The notes beneath the pieces were generated by a model that saw only the letters and a list, made by a program, of their open reading frames with translations, did not search any database and was not told the origin of the DNA. DNA of 53,165 bases, taken from Rhodopseudomonas sp. BR0M22 (GTDB lineage Bacteria; Pseudomonadota; Alphaproteobacteria; Rhizobiales; Xanthobacteraceae). Position numbers and translations under genes: made by a program. The stretch lies in contig NZ_QUMK01000037.1 of assembly GCF_010907035.1 (NCBI RefSeq), positions 1-53,165 of the forward strand, in the 5' to 3' direction. This document shows positions 34,213-43,057 of the stretch, in pieces. The stretch's first letter is position 1. Each line of letters opens with the position of its first letter.

Positions 34213-34261
34213 CCTTAACGGTTATGGATGTAGGCTGTTGGCCTTCGGGGAGCCGTTGGGG

Positions 34262-34726
34262 ATGACCATGACGTCTTGGGGGGTGAAGCCGCTGTTGCTG
34301 CTCGCCGGCGCGCTGGCGCTGGGCGGGTGCGATCGCACGTCCGGGCTGGTGGCCCGGGTGGATTCCTTCACCAGCACCGCGACCTCTGATTTCGGCCGCA
34401 ACGACGGCAGCGCCGCGGTCGATGCCGCCGCGATGGGCGGCCTGATCGGGCCGAAAATCGGCGCGCTGCTCAATGCCGAGGACCGCCGGCTGGCCTATGC
34501 GGCCGAGCTGGAGGCGCTCGATCGCGGCGAATCGGGCGCCCCCGTAGCGTGGAAGAACGCCACCTCCGGGCGCTATGGCAATATCGTGCCGGGGCCGGCC
34601 TATCTGAAACAGGGCTCGACCTGCCGCGGATTCTCCCATGCGGTGACGGTCGGCCAGCAGATCGAAATTTCCCGCGGCACCGCCTGCCGGGCCCATGAGA
34701 CCGCGCCCTGGACGGCGCAGGGCTGA
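34262..34726 (+). CDS. RT0821/Lpp0805-like surface lipoprotein
   Basis: This protein of about 154 residues starts MTMTSWGVKPLLLLAGALAL. The lipobox is ALGGCDRT, so it should be lipidated and exported. It contains GGLIGPKIGALLNAEDRRLA, then AWKNATSGRYGNIVPGPAYL and ending CRGFSHAVTVG, the glycine-zipper plus small beta domain pattern of the Rickettsia 17 kDa-like and RT0821/Lpp0805 surface proteins. The function is unknown. It is a single gene after the two-component pair. Confidence 0.75.
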   Translation: MTMTSWGVKPLLLLAGALALGGCDRTSGLVARVDSFTSTATSDFGRNDGSAAVDAAAMGGLIGPKIGALLNAEDRRLAYAAELEALDRGESGAPVAWKNATSGRYGNIVPGPAYLKQGSTCRGFSHAVTVGQQIEISRGTACRAHETAPWTAQG

Positions 34727-34941
34727 GGCCGCGCCGGCCGCCCGCTGGAAGCGAAGTTTTCCAACGCGTTATCGGCCGGCTTGGCAGTTGTTGCAGAACC
34801 TGATCCGGCTTCGCCGGCGATCTCCTCAACCCCTTCTTAAGATCGCCGTGGCTATCTCTGGGAGTAGCGCCGCAGCGTGCGCGTCGCATCGATTCCGGTG
34901 CGCGACGACACGGGTGCGGCAGCCTGCAACCCCTTGGGCGC

Positions 34942-36345
34942 ATGAGCCAGACATCGACCGAACGGCTGAGAGACTATCTCTCCCAGCTCCCGCCGCAGTC
35001 CCAAGCGCTGCTCATGCGGGAATTCGAGCGCGCGCTCGAACGCGGCGACGATGTCGCGGTGGCCAGCTTCGTGCTCGAAGAGTTGCGCAAGATCGTCCGC
35101 GGCTCCGACGACGATACCCAGCCGCGCACCGACGATCCGGCCCGGCTGATGTTCCGGATGCTGGAACCGTTCCTGATCGACGCCAAGGAAACGCCGCGGC
35201 CCGGGCAGATCCGGCGTTCGTCGCTGGCCTCGGTGTGGCAGTGGCTCGAGCGCGAGGGCATGCCCGATCAGATCCGGGAATTCGAGGCTGCGCTGATCAG
35301 CCTGCGCAACGCGCCCGCCTCGCAGATCGAGCAGCACGTCCGCAAGCTGCAGCAGTCCGCGGCCGTGGCGATCGAGAAGCTGACCAATCCTGAGCCGGGC
35401 GTCGATCGCCAGCGCGCGATGTCGCGGGTCGGACCGCCGTCGGCGGTCGAAGATCTGGTGCCGATCGGGGCCGTGCTGAAGAATCGCGAGGCCATCGACA
35501 CCTTCAACGGCAAGCTCTCCAGCAATCTGCGGGTGTTCGGCGACAGCCAGGTCAATTCGATGATCGCGGCGCTGAATGTGCCGGCGCTGCAGACCCCGAT
35601 TCTGCTGCCGTTCGCCTTGACGCTGATCCTCGGCCACCTCAACCAGCCGTGGCAGATCGTCCGGCTGGCGATCAAGGTCGCGGGTTCCGACGACGAGATC
35701 AAGGTGGCCGCCACGCCCTATGCGGTCGCCGTGACCATGGCGATCCAGGATCTGGCCCGGCTCACGGTCGACATGCGCGAGGACATCCGCCGCGGCCATT
35801 ACGGCAACGTCGCCGAGAACCTCAAAGTGATTCACGACGGTGTCCGCGGTCTGCGCACCGAGCTCGACATCCGCAGCGATTCGACCTGGGGCAAGCAGCT
35901 GGCGACGATCCGCGTCGAGATTTCCAATGCGGTGAAGTCCGAGATCGAGAGCGTTCCGGGCCGAGTCCGCCGGCTGCTGCGCCAGCGTCCGGACAAGGAC
36001 ATCACCTCCGGCGCCAAGCTCGACCAGATCGAGGTCGAGGAGGCCGCGGCGCTGATCGATTTCGTCGCGGTGTGCCGGACCTATGCCAGCGAGCTGGCGA
36101 TCAACGAAGTGACGCTGCGGACCTATTCCGAGCTGCAGCAATATGTCGAAAAATCCACCGAAGCGCTGGTGCAGTCGCTGCGCGGTTCCGATCCGCGGGT
36201 GAAGCCGTTCCGTCACCAGCAGGCCGAGGCCGCGGTGCGGTTCTGCGAGGTGCTGTTCGGCCACGACTACGCCTCGCTGATGCGGCGGGCGGTCGAAAAC
36301 GCCATGGTGGTGGTGGAACGCAAGCCAGCGGCACGCGCCGGCTAG
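34942..36345 (+). CDS. Conserved unknown cytosolic protein
   Basis: This 467-residue protein starts MSQTSTERLRDYLSQLPPQS. It has no signal peptide or obvious membrane helix (one hydrophobic stretch near 213-230, PILLPFALTLILGHLNQPWQ, may be buried). The sequence is helical throughout, with coiled segments (QIEQHVRKLQQSAAVAIEKL) and many arginine/glutamate pairs. I recall similar proteins only in Bradyrhizobiaceae, without function. It lies between the lipoprotein gene and ccmI with normal codon use, so it is likely core genome. Confidence 0.72.
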   Translation: MSQTSTERLRDYLSQLPPQSQALLMREFERALERGDDVAVASFVLEELRKIVRGSDDDTQPRTDDPARLMFRMLEPFLIDAKETPRPGQIRRSSLASVWQWLEREGMPDQIREFEAALISLRNAPASQIEQHVRKLQQSAAVAIEKLTNPEPGVDRQRAMSRVGPPSAVEDLVPIGAVLKNREAIDTFNGKLSSNLRVFGDSQVNSMIAALNVPALQTPILLPFALTLILGHLNQPWQIVRLAIKVAGSDDEIKVAATPYAVAVTMAIQDLARLTVDMREDIRRGHYGNVAENLKVIHDGVRGLRTELDIRSDSTWGKQLATIRVEISNAVKSEIESVPGRVRRLLRQRPDKDITSGAKLDQIEVEEAAALIDFVAVCRTYASELAINEVTLRTYSELQQYVEKSTEALVQSLRGSDPRVKPFRHQQAEAAVRFCEVLFGHDYASLMRRAVENAMVVVERKPAARAG

Positions 36346-36353
36346 CCTGCCCT

Positions 36354-36367
36354 TTGATTCAAATCAA
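36354..36367. promoter_or_regulatory. FNR/FixK-type box upstream of ccmI
   Basis: TTGATTCAAATCAA is a perfect match to the TTGAT-N4-ATCAA consensus of FNR/FixK/Anr regulators. Its centre lies 147 bases before the ccmI ATG. With the usual -41.5 spacing, transcription would begin near 36402. It suggests oxygen-linked control of cytochrome c maturation, as expected for a metabolically flexible phototroph. The box is seen in the sequence; its use is inferred. Confidence 0.7.
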
Positions 36368-36507
36368 GTTTCATCCCCTGCGGCGCCTTATCCGGTGCCG
36401 CAAATGTCAATTGCGGCTATCGTCCGACCATGGTGTAACCCGCCCGGGTTTTCGACCCGCCGGGCCGGTGCCGCGGCCCTTTAGTCCTCACCCGGAATCT
36501 CGCTCGA

Positions 36508-37614
36508 ATGGCGCTTTGGTTTGTGTTCGCGATGATGACGGCCGTGGCGGTGTTCGCCGTGCTGTGGCCGCTCGGACGTAACGTCCAGGCGCAGCGCGAG
36601 GGCAGCGAAGCCACGGTCTACAAGGATCAGCTCGCCGAGGTCGACCGCGATGCCGCGACCGGACTGATCGGGGCGTCCGAAGCCGCCGCCGCCAAGGTCG
36701 AGATCGGCCGGCGGTTGCTCGCCAGCGCCGAGGCCGAACGCAGCGCGCCGACCTGCTCCAAGCGCGGGCCGCGCCGCGCGGTGGCGTTGCTGGCACTGCT
36801 CGGGCTGCCGGTGCTCGCACTGGCGGTGTATCTGCCGCTCGGCTCGCCGATGCTGCCCGACGAGCCGCTGGCGGCCCGCGCCAAGGCGCCGGCGAACTCG
36901 CAGCCGCTCGACAATCTGGTGGCGCAGGTCGAGGCGCATCTGGAGAAGAACCCGACCGACGGCCGCGGCTGGACCGTGCTGGCGCCGGTGCTGGCCAAGT
37001 CGGGCCGGTTCGACGATGCGGCACGGGCCTATCGCAACTCGATCACTTACGCCGGCGAAACCGCCGATCGCCGCGCCGATCTCGGCGAAGTGCTGACCTC
37101 CGCGGCCGGCGGCGTCGTCACCGCCGACGCCAAGACCGAATTCGAGCGCGCCGCCGCGCTCAATCCCGACGAACCCAAGGCGCGTTACTACCTCGGCCTT
37201 GCCGCCGAGCAGGACGGCCGCCCGAAGGACGCCGCGACGATCTGGCGCGCGATGCTCGAGAAGGCGCCGGCCGACGCGCCTTGGCGGCCGATGCTGCAGG
37301 CCGAGCTCGCGCGGCTCGACGGCACCGCCAAGCAGCCGGCGTTGCCGGACGGCGCCGCCGCTGCCGCGCAGACCATGAGCGAGGCCGACCGCGCTGCGAT
37401 GATCCAGGGCATGGTCGCCAAGCTCGCCGCCAAGCTGAAGCAGAACGGCGACGACGTCGACGGCTGGCTGCGGCTGGTGCGCGCCTATATGGTGCTCGGC
37501 GAAACCGACAAGGCCAAGAGCGCGCAGTCCGAAGCGCGCCAGGCGATGGCCGACAAGCCCGACCGGCTGAAGCAACTCAACGACGGCTTCAAGGGCCTCG
37601 GGCTCGACGGCTGA
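36508..37614 (+). CDS. ccmI: Cytochrome c maturation protein CcmI (CycH)
   Basis: This 368-residue protein begins ALWFVFAMMTAVAVFAVLWP, the first membrane span, with a second near 91-112 (AVALLALLGLPVLALAVYLP). The periplasmic part has TPR-like repeats (DGRGWTVLAPVLAKSGRFDD, YYLGLAAEQDGRPKDAATIW, DGWLRLVRAYMVLGETDKAK). CcmI binds apocytochrome c and hands it to the CcmF/H heme ligase. It heads the ccmI-E-F-H cluster. The 114-base gap to ccmE is larger than the other junctions. An FNR/FixK-type box precedes it. Confidence 0.92.
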   Translation: MALWFVFAMMTAVAVFAVLWPLGRNVQAQREGSEATVYKDQLAEVDRDAATGLIGASEAAAAKVEIGRRLLASAEAERSAPTCSKRGPRRAVALLALLGLPVLALAVYLPLGSPMLPDEPLAARAKAPANSQPLDNLVAQVEAHLEKNPTDGRGWTVLAPVLAKSGRFDDAARAYRNSITYAGETADRRADLGEVLTSAAGGVVTADAKTEFERAAALNPDEPKARYYLGLAAEQDGRPKDAATIWRAMLEKAPADAPWRPMLQAELARLDGTAKQPALPDGAAAAAQTMSEADRAAMIQGMVAKLAAKLKQNGDDVDGWLRLVRAYMVLGETDKAKSAQSEARQAMADKPDRLKQLNDGFKGLGLDG

Positions 37615-37728
37615 CGATGGCGGCACGAACGATGCGGGTTTTCGACATCTTCGTCAGCCACAGAATTCGAGCGACGCCGCGACGCGTCGTTTCAAGGATC
37701 CGGTAGAGGACGCCGAGGCGAACAGACC

Positions 37729-38232
37729 ATGACGCGGAAACAGCGGCGACTGGCGATGATCGGGGGCGCGGGCGTGGTGCTCGTCGTCGCGGTGGGATTG
37801 GTCCTCAACGCGATGCGCGACTCGATCGTGTTCTTCTCGACGCCGAAGATGGTGGCCGAGCAGCCCATCGCCGCCGGCAAACGGTTCCGGCTCGGCGGCG
37901 TGGTCGAGCCCGGCTCGCTGGAGCGCGGCGAGCAGCTCCGGGTGTCGTTCAAGGTCACCGACGGCAGCGCCACGCTGCCGGTCGCCTACAAGGGAATTCT
38001 GCCCGACCTGTTCCGCGAAGGGCAGGGCGTGATCGCCGAAGGCTCGCTCGACAAGGCCGGGGTGTTCGAGGCTGATACCGTGCTGGCCAAGCACGACGAG
38101 AAGTACATGCCGAAGGAAGTCGCCGACGCCCTGAAGAAGGACGGTCACTGGAAGGACGACTACGGCAACAAACCGGCAGCTCCGACGACGTCCGGCCAGA
38201 CCTCGGCGAGCGCGGCGGAGGGCGGCAAATGA
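37729..38232 (+). CDS. ccmE: Heme chaperone CcmE
   Basis: This 167-residue protein has an N-terminal anchor ([20 protein letters not shown]) and the OB-fold domain [15 protein letters not shown], then [20 protein letters not shown]. The heme-binding His122 sits in [11 protein letters not shown], with Tyr126 as axial ligand. CcmE carries heme from CcmC/D to CcmF on the periplasmic side. Its stop overlaps the ccmF start (ATGA), so the two are translationally coupled. Confidence 0.96.
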   Translation: MTRKQRRLAMIGGAGVVLVVAVGLVLNAMRDSIVFFSTPKMVAEQPIAAGKRFRLGGVVEPGSLERGEQLRVSFKVTDGSATLPVAYKGILPDLFREGQGVIAEGSLDKAGVFEADTVLAKHDEKYMPKEVADALKKDGHWKDDYGNKPAAPTTSGQTSASAAEGGK

Positions 38233-40211
38233 TCGCCGAGGCCGGGCACTACGCACTCGTCCTGGCGCTGGCTCTGGCGCTGATCCAGTCCACGGTGCCG
38301 CTGCTCGGCGCCCGGCTCAACGACGGCGCGCTGATGAACGTGGCGCGCTCGACCGCGCTGGTGCAGCTGTTGTTCGCCGGCCTGTCGTTCACCGCGCTGG
38401 TGTGGCTGCACGTCACCTCCGACTTCTCGGTGGTGAACGTCTTCGAGAACTCCCACTCGATGAAGCCGCTGCTCTACAAGATCACCGGCGTGTGGGGGAA
38501 CCACGAAGGCTCGATGCTGCTGTGGGTGGCGATCCTGGCGCTGTTCGGCGGCCTGGTCGCGGCGTTCGGCAACAACCTGCCGCTGAGCTTGCGCGCCCAT
38601 GTGCTGGCGGTGCAGGGCTGGATCGCGACCGCGTTCTATCTGTTCATCCTGATCACCTCGAACCCGTTCGCGCGGCTCGCCAATGCGCCCGCCGAAGGCC
38701 GCGATCTCAACCCGGTGCTGCAGGACATCGGCCTCGCGGTGCATCCGCCGATGCTGTATCTCGGCTATGTCGGGTTCTCGATTTCATTTTCGTTCGCCGC
38801 CGCCGCGTTGATCGAAGGCCGGCTCGACGCCGCCTGGGCGCGCTGGGTGCGGCCGTGGACGCTGATCGCCTGGATCTTCCTCACCCTCGGCATAGCGATG
38901 GGGTCGTATTGGGCCTACTACGAACTCGGCTGGGGCGGCTGGTGGTTCTGGGACCCGGTCGAGAACGCCTCGCTGATGCCGTGGCTCGCCGGCACCGCGC
39001 TGCTGCACTCGGCGCTGGTGATGGAGAAGCGCAACGCGCTGAAGGTCTGGACCATCCTGCTGTCGATCCTGACCTTCTCGCTGTCACTGCTCGGCACCTT
39101 CCTGGTCCGCTCCGGCGTGCTCACCTCGGTCCATGCCTTCGCCACCGATCCGTCGCGCGGCGTGTTCATCCTGATGATCCTGTGCGTGTTCATCGGCGGC
39201 AGTCTGGCGCTGTTCGCCTGGCGCGCCTCGGCGCTGAAGCAGGGCGGCCTGTTCGCGCCGATCTCGCGCGAAGGCTCGCTGGTGCTGAACAATCTGTTCC
39301 TGACCACCGCCTGCGCCACCGTGTTCGTCGGCACGCTGTATCCATTGGCGCTGGAGGTGCTGACCGGCGACAAGATCTCGGTCGGCGCGCCGTTCTTCAA
39401 TCTCACCTTCGGCCCGCTGATGGTGCCGCTGCTGGTCGCGGTGCCGTTCGGCCCGCTGTTGGCCTGGAAGCGCGGCGATCTGGTCGGGGCCGCGCAGCGG
39501 CTGATCGCCGCCGGCGTGGTGGCGCTGCTGGCGGTCGCGTTCGTGTATGCCTGGACCCGCGGCGGCGCGGTGCTGGCGCCGCTGGCGATCGGGCTGGCGA
39601 TCTTCGTGATCGTCGGCGCGCTGGTCGACGTCGCCGAGCGCATCGCCCTGTTCCGCGGCCCGCTGTCGATCTCGCTGCGCCGCGCCTCCGGCCTGCCGCG
39701 CTCGTCCTGGGGCACGATGTTCGCCCATGCGGCGCTCGGCGTCACGCTGATCGGCATCGTCTGCGAGACCACCTGGAACAGCGAGTACATCGCCGCGATG
39801 AAGCCGGGCGACAGCACCAAGCTGGCCGGCTACGAGTTCAAGTTCGAAGGCGCCACGCAGCGCCAGGGGCCGAACTATCGCGAACTGCTGACGCAGTTCA
39901 CCGTCACCGAGAACGGCCGGCTGATCGGCGCAATGGCGCCGTCCAAGCGCAGCTTCATCACCCGCGGTTCGTCGACCACCGAGGCGGCGCTGCTGAGCCG
40001 CGGCTTCAGCCAGCTCTACATCTCGCTCGGCGATCTCAACGACCAGGGCGCGGTGACGGTGCGGATCTATCACAAGCCGATGGTGCTGCTGATCTGGCTC
40101 GGCCCGATCATGATGGCGCTCGGCGGCCTGCTGTCGCTGTCCGATCGCCGCTTGCGCGTCGGCGCGCCGAAACCCGCCAAAGCACCGCGCGTGCTGCAGC
40201 CGGCGGAGTAG
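38229..40211 (+). CDS. ccmF: Cytochrome c heme lyase subunit CcmF
   Basis: This 660-residue polytopic membrane protein has about fifteen hydrophobic spans. The WWD heme-handling motif is visible as [20 protein letters not shown] near residues 235-254. [14 protein letters not shown] and conserved periplasmic histidines such as [14 protein letters not shown] are also present. CcmF attaches heme to the CxxCH of apocytochromes together with CcmH and CcmI. Length and order are normal. Confidence 0.96.
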   Translation: MIAEAGHYALVLALALALIQSTVPLLGARLNDGALMNVARSTALVQLLFAGLSFTALVWLHVTSDFSVVNVFENSHSMKPLLYKITGVWGNHEGSMLLWVAILALFGGLVAAFGNNLPLSLRAHVLAVQGWIATAFYLFILITSNPFARLANAPAEGRDLNPVLQDIGLAVHPPMLYLGYVGFSISFSFAAAALIEGRLDAAWARWVRPWTLIAWIFLTLGIAMGSYWAYYELGWGGWWFWDPVENASLMPWLAGTALLHSALVMEKRNALKVWTILLSILTFSLSLLGTFLVRSGVLTSVHAFATDPSRGVFILMILCVFIGGSLALFAWRASALKQGGLFAPISREGSLVLNNLFLTTACATVFVGTLYPLALEVLTGDKISVGAPFFNLTFGPLMVPLLVAVPFGPLLAWKRGDLVGAAQRLIAAGVVALLAVAFVYAWTRGGAVLAPLAIGLAIFVIVGALVDVAERIALFRGPLSISLRRASGLPRSSWGTMFAHAALGVTLIGIVCETTWNSEYIAAMKPGDSTKLAGYEFKFEGATQRQGPNYRELLTQFTVTENGRLIGAMAPSKRSFITRGSSTTEAALLSRGFSQLYISLGDLNDQGAVTVRIYHKPMVLLIWLGPIMMALGGLLSLSDRRLRVGAPKPAKAPRVLQPAE

Positions 40212-40224
40212 GGTGGAGAGACCG

Positions 40225-40719
40225 ATGCGGAGACTGCTTGCCGCTCTGTTGATCGTTTGCGCAACCGTCGTTGCCGCCCCGCTGGCGCATGCGGTGCAGC
40301 CCGACGAGGTGATGGCCGATCCGGCGAAGGAAGCGCGGGCGCGCGAGCTGTCGCGCGAGCTGCGCTGCATGGTGTGCCAGAACCAGTCGATCGACGATTC
40401 CGACGCGACGCTGGCCAAGGATCTGCGCCTCTTGGTGCGCGAACGGATCGCGGCCGGCGACAGCAACAAGCAGGTGATCGATTATCTGGTGTCGCGCTAC
40501 GGCGAGTTCGTGCTGCTGAAGCCGCGGTTCGAACTGCACACGCTGCTGCTATGGCTGCTGCCGCCGTTCGTCTTGTTCGGCGGCGGCCTCGGGCTGTGGC
40601 TGCACATCCGCCGCCGCGGCCGCGACGCCGCCCGCGCGACGGACGCCCCGAAGCCGCTCAGCGCCGACGAACAGGCGCGGCTCGATCGGCTGCTGGCCGA
40701 GGGCGCGGATCGGACGTGA
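40225..40719 (+). CDS. ccmH: CcmH (CycL) thiol-disulfide protein
   Basis: This 164-residue protein starts [20 protein letters not shown], a signal peptide, followed by the redox motif [20 protein letters not shown] and [13 protein letters not shown]-terminal membrane anchor ([20 protein letters not shown]) comes before a basic cytosolic tail. CcmH reduces apocytochrome cysteines before heme ligation. The ATG behind GGAGAG is preferred over an upstream in-frame GTG at 40213. It is the last gene of the ccm cluster. Confidence 0.94.
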   Translation: MRRLLAALLIVCATVVAAPLAHAVQPDEVMADPAKEARARELSRELRCMVCQNQSIDDSDATLAKDLRLLVRERIAAGDSNKQVIDYLVSRYGEFVLLKPRFELHTLLLWLLPPFVLFGGGLGLWLHIRRRGRDAARATDAPKPLSADEQARLDRLLAEGADRT

Positions 40720-40752
40720 TCCGATCCGCCTCCGTTGCGCGCCGCTCGACCG

Positions 40753-40951
40753 TCAGAACGGGGTAATTTCGATCGGCACAAGCTTGCCGGCCTTGTGCAG
40801 CGCGATCCAGCGGTGCAGTTCGCCGACGTGGCCGCTTTCCTCGGCGACGAACTCTTTCGCCAGCATCTTGATCTCGGGATTGTCGGTGGTGTCGAGCACG
40901 TTCTTGTACCAGCCGAAGGCCACGGGTCTCCGCCTCCAGCGCGATCTGTAG
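40753..40951 (-). pseudogene. Truncated, frameshifted copy of the ferritin-like gene
   Basis: The last 60 or so codons of the ferritin-like gene at 43058-43546 are repeated here almost exactly (WYKNVLDTTDNPEIKMLAK, EFVAEESGHVGELHRW, ending IEITPF and stop). By eye there are roughly a dozen mismatches over about 195 bases. One extra base near 40925 shifts the frame, and homology stops abruptly at 40951 where palindromic repeat D begins. The 5' two thirds are missing. It lies directly after ccmH, on the opposite strand. Confidence 0.85.
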
Positions 40952-40954
40952 CGT

Positions 40955-41028
40955 GTAGGGCGCAATGGCGAAGCGTATTGCGCCGTCTCTGCCCCGCGCG
41001 GCAGACTACGCTGTGCTAATCCGCCTAC
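40955..41028. repeat. Palindromic repeat D, copy 1 (GTAGGGCGCAAT...)
   Basis: GTAGGGCGCAATGGCGAAGC, GTATTGCGCCGTCT, CCCCGCGCGGC and TGTGCTAATCCGCCTAC match 42886-42955. GTAGGGCGCAAT..GCG pairs locally with CGTATTGCGCC. Here it abuts the truncated ferritin-like copy. The bases between it and 41131 show no gene. Confidence 0.8.
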
Positions 41029-41131
41029 GGGCTGGCAAAGCGGGTGCACTCGAAGCTGGCATATTTGGCGAGCAGACGCGGGGCTGTGGTCAAGTTTGAG
41101 GGGCGGACCACAGCGCTATGGAGGCTCCCGG

Positions 41132-41374
41132 TCAGTACCGAGGAGCCCGCGTCCCAACTGCCCCGGTGTACGGATTGACGTTCCCGCGGGTGCTGTAATT
41201 GTCCATTTGAGTGTTGTTCGGATTCGTCGCTTGCGAGCCTTGGACGTAGGTCCCGTGGCTGTTCACATAAGGCGAAACCGTGTGGCTGCGGGTGTTCGAA
41301 CCGTAGCCATATTGAGCCTGCGCAGCCGTTGAAATTAGCGCGACAGCGGCAAAGGCAATCAGAATAGACTTCAT
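41132..41374 (-). CDS. Small secreted protein with GNVNPxTGxxGTRxPRY tail
   Basis: This 80-residue protein starts MKSILIAFAAVALISTAAQA (signal peptide, cleaved near AQAQ). The mature part begins QYGYGSN, is rich in asparagine, tyrosine and threonine, and ends RGNVNPYTGAVGTRAPRY. Similar tiny exported proteins ending this way are frequent in Rhizobiales, with no known function. The start at 41374 is preferred over 41455, which would hide the signal peptide. A 14-base palindrome lies 18 bases upstream of the start. Confidence 0.8.
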   Translation of the reverse strand: MKSILIAFAAVALISTAAQAQYGYGSNTRSHTVSPYVNSHGTYVQGSQATNPNNTQMDNYSTRGNVNPYTGAVGTRAPRY

Positions 41375-41392
41375 GGTGAAACTCTCTGGTTG

Positions 41393-41406
41393 TGGAATCG
41401 ATTCCA
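41393..41406. promoter_or_regulatory. 14-base perfect palindrome upstream of small secreted protein
   Basis: TGGAATCGATTCCA is a perfect inverted repeat placed 18 bases before the start codon at 41374. It could be an operator overlapping the leader. No matching regulator is adjacent, and the rest of 41407-41586 shows no gene. Confidence 0.4.
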
Positions 41407-41586
41407 ATTCAATCAGCCTGTACGCCTTGTGTCGACGTGATTTTGGGAGCGCCAATGAGGGCTATCGTCGCCGTCGGCGGTCGGGATGAGTGTGAACATG
41501 ATCAGTCGCAGCGGATTCACTGCGACGATTTTTCTACAATGTTTGCAATCCGTTGGCTGCTCATCGATCAAGATATCTGACTTCAA

Positions 41587-42576
41587 CTAGGGCTTATCGA
41601 AAAGCGTCGTTTGCTGCTGCGCAGGGCTGGCAGGAACAAACCTAATTACTTGTAAGACCTTGTATTCAGGCTGCTTCTTATTGCCCTGCGCGTCGATGTC
41701 GGTAATGATCTGAAGCCTCACTTGGTAGGCGTCATCAACCAACGCCCCGCCACGATCAAGGGCATCTCTAGCTATCGAGGTCGCGGAGATATCAGCGTAG
41801 ATCACTTCCTTCCCAAGACGGAATCTCCAATTGGGAGCGCTTTGATCATATACTGGTGAATACACGCTAAGCCACGCTGGCGTTTCCTCAATCTCGGGTT
41901 CAGTCTCTTTAGATTTCTCTATTCCGATATTGCATGATGCGACGATATCGCCGACTTCATCTGCGCTTATTTCATCAACGACTAGATCGTCTTCTCGAAT
42001 CTGCACCGCCTCGAATCCATCATGCCCAAGCGGCAAGAAAGCATCTCTTGTTGCCCTAAGCGCTTTTGCATTCTCCGATAGTTTATATACGTGATTATGG
42101 ACGTGCACGGCATTGCCGTCGCCCTCAATCTTGACTTCCACGACCCCAGTTTTGTCAGAATCTACCAAGGGCGTTGCAGACGTAACTTTTCTACCGCGCC
42201 GCCATTTCAGATATCGTAGATAGGTGAATGTTCCAGTTGCGGCGGGCCCTCCAATAATCCCGATCCACTCTAGGATGTTCTTTGCGCTCGAGGCTGTTTC
42301 TGTTCCAAGTAGCGTTTTCAGTTGCTCATATAGGCTAACGACAAGTTCAAAATTGATGTTGAAGCACTTGTGCTCAAAATCGGAGACAACTAATACCTTT
42401 GCGGTCGATTTCTTGCTGTTGAACTCGCTATTGGCTTCCCGCAAAAGCTTGCCGAACGCCAACAGTGCTGGTGCCAGCACCTGTACATCAATCGAATGGT
42501 CGCTTTCACGAGATTTCCCGGTGTAGGCGATTGAAAATTTGTGCCTACTCACGTTGGAATCCTCGCCTTCCGCCAT
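41587..42576 (-). CDS. Unknown protein with one central membrane segment, AT-richer
   Basis: I do not recognise this 329-residue protein. The N-terminal region (HKFSIAYTGKSRESDHSIDV, then LAPALLAFGKLLREANSEFN) is soluble. A hydrophobic stretch near 105-127 (ILEWIGIIGGPAATGTFTYL) is followed by basic RYLKWRRGRK. Next come a beta segment (VVEVKIEGDGNAVHVHNHVY) and an acidic C-terminal part ending in a proline/glutamine tail. Base composition is clearly lower in GC than the neighbouring ccm and degP genes, with codons such as ATA and TTA, suggesting transfer. It is a single gene with no partner seen. Confidence 0.65.
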   Translation of the reverse strand: MAEGEDSNVSRHKFSIAYTGKSRESDHSIDVQVLAPALLAFGKLLREANSEFNSKKSTAKVLVVSDFEHKCFNINFELVVSLYEQLKTLLGTETASSAKNILEWIGIIGGPAATGTFTYLRYLKWRRGRKVTSATPLVDSDKTGVVEVKIEGDGNAVHVHNHVYKLSENAKALRATRDAFLPLGHDGFEAVQIREDDLVVDEISADEVGDIVASCNIGIEKSKETEPEIEETPAWLSVYSPVYDQSAPNWRFRLGKEVIYADISATSIARDALDRGGALVDDAYQVRLQIITDIDAQGNKKQPEYKVLQVIRFVPASPAQQQTTLFDKP

Positions 42577-42697
42577 GCTTTGCCCCTCATAAGATGAAGT
42601 ATCTAGCGTCGCACAACCGTTGGATGTGTCAATTTACCAATTCGTCTTCCGTTTCATTCTTGGTGAATTTGCTAACTAAGGCCGGAAGGCCGCTGCT

Positions 42698-42733
42698 CGA
42701 AACAAAGAACCCGGCCCGCCGGAGCGGCCGGGT
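42698..42733 (-). terminator. Rho-independent terminator, reverse strand
   Basis: The arms acccggcc (42709-42716) and ggccgggt (42726-42733) pair perfectly. Read on the reverse strand, the hairpin is followed by TTCTTTGTTTCG. It lies 30 bases after the stop of the broken gene at 42763, so it is probably the original terminator of the reverse-strand ferritin-like operon. Confidence 0.7.
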
Positions 42734-42762
42734 CTGCCTTGGGATGACGACATCGGTGGGAG

Positions 42763-43040
42763 CTACTCCGCCGCGATCTGCTTCGGCGCCGGACCGAGCT
42801 TGACTCCGTTCGGATAATACTTCCAGCCGTTGCGGACCTCAATCTTGTTGTCCCAGGGAAGCTTGTAGTTGCCTTCAGCGAGCGAGTAGGGCGCAATAGC
42901 GAAGCGTATTGCTCCGTCTGCCCCGCGCGGCGGATGATGCTACGCTGATCCGCCTGACGAAGTTGCGGTCACGTCGCAGCAGATTGGGCGCGAGGCCGTC
43001 GGCGGCCTCGCGCAGTTCGGTCGGCGGGTAGTCGGCGGGG
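42763..43040 (-). pseudogene. Gene remnant split by palindromic repeat D
   Basis: On the reverse strand a coding-like segment DYPPTELREAADGLAPNLL (just after the ferritin-like stop) continues to RRDRNFV at about 42960. It is then interrupted by repeat D in a frame that hits a stop. Coding sense resumes in another frame as LAEGNYKLPWDNKIEVRN, GWKYYPNGVKLGPAPKQ and IAAE-stop at 42763. No start codon with a ribosome site remains. The tail looks like a conserved small-protein C-terminus, but I cannot name the family. Insertion plus frameshift makes it a likely pseudogene. Confidence 0.65.
42886..42955. repeat. Palindromic repeat D, copy 2, inside the broken gene
   Basis: GTAGGGCGCAATAGCGAAGC, GTATTGCTCCGTCTGCCCCG and GCTACGCTGATCCGCCT match 40955-41028. 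It lies within the coding remnant at 42763-43040 and breaks its frame, so it looks like a real insertion, not an original spacer. Confidence 0.8.
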
Positions 43041-43057
43041 CTCGGAGCCGCTGGGCT

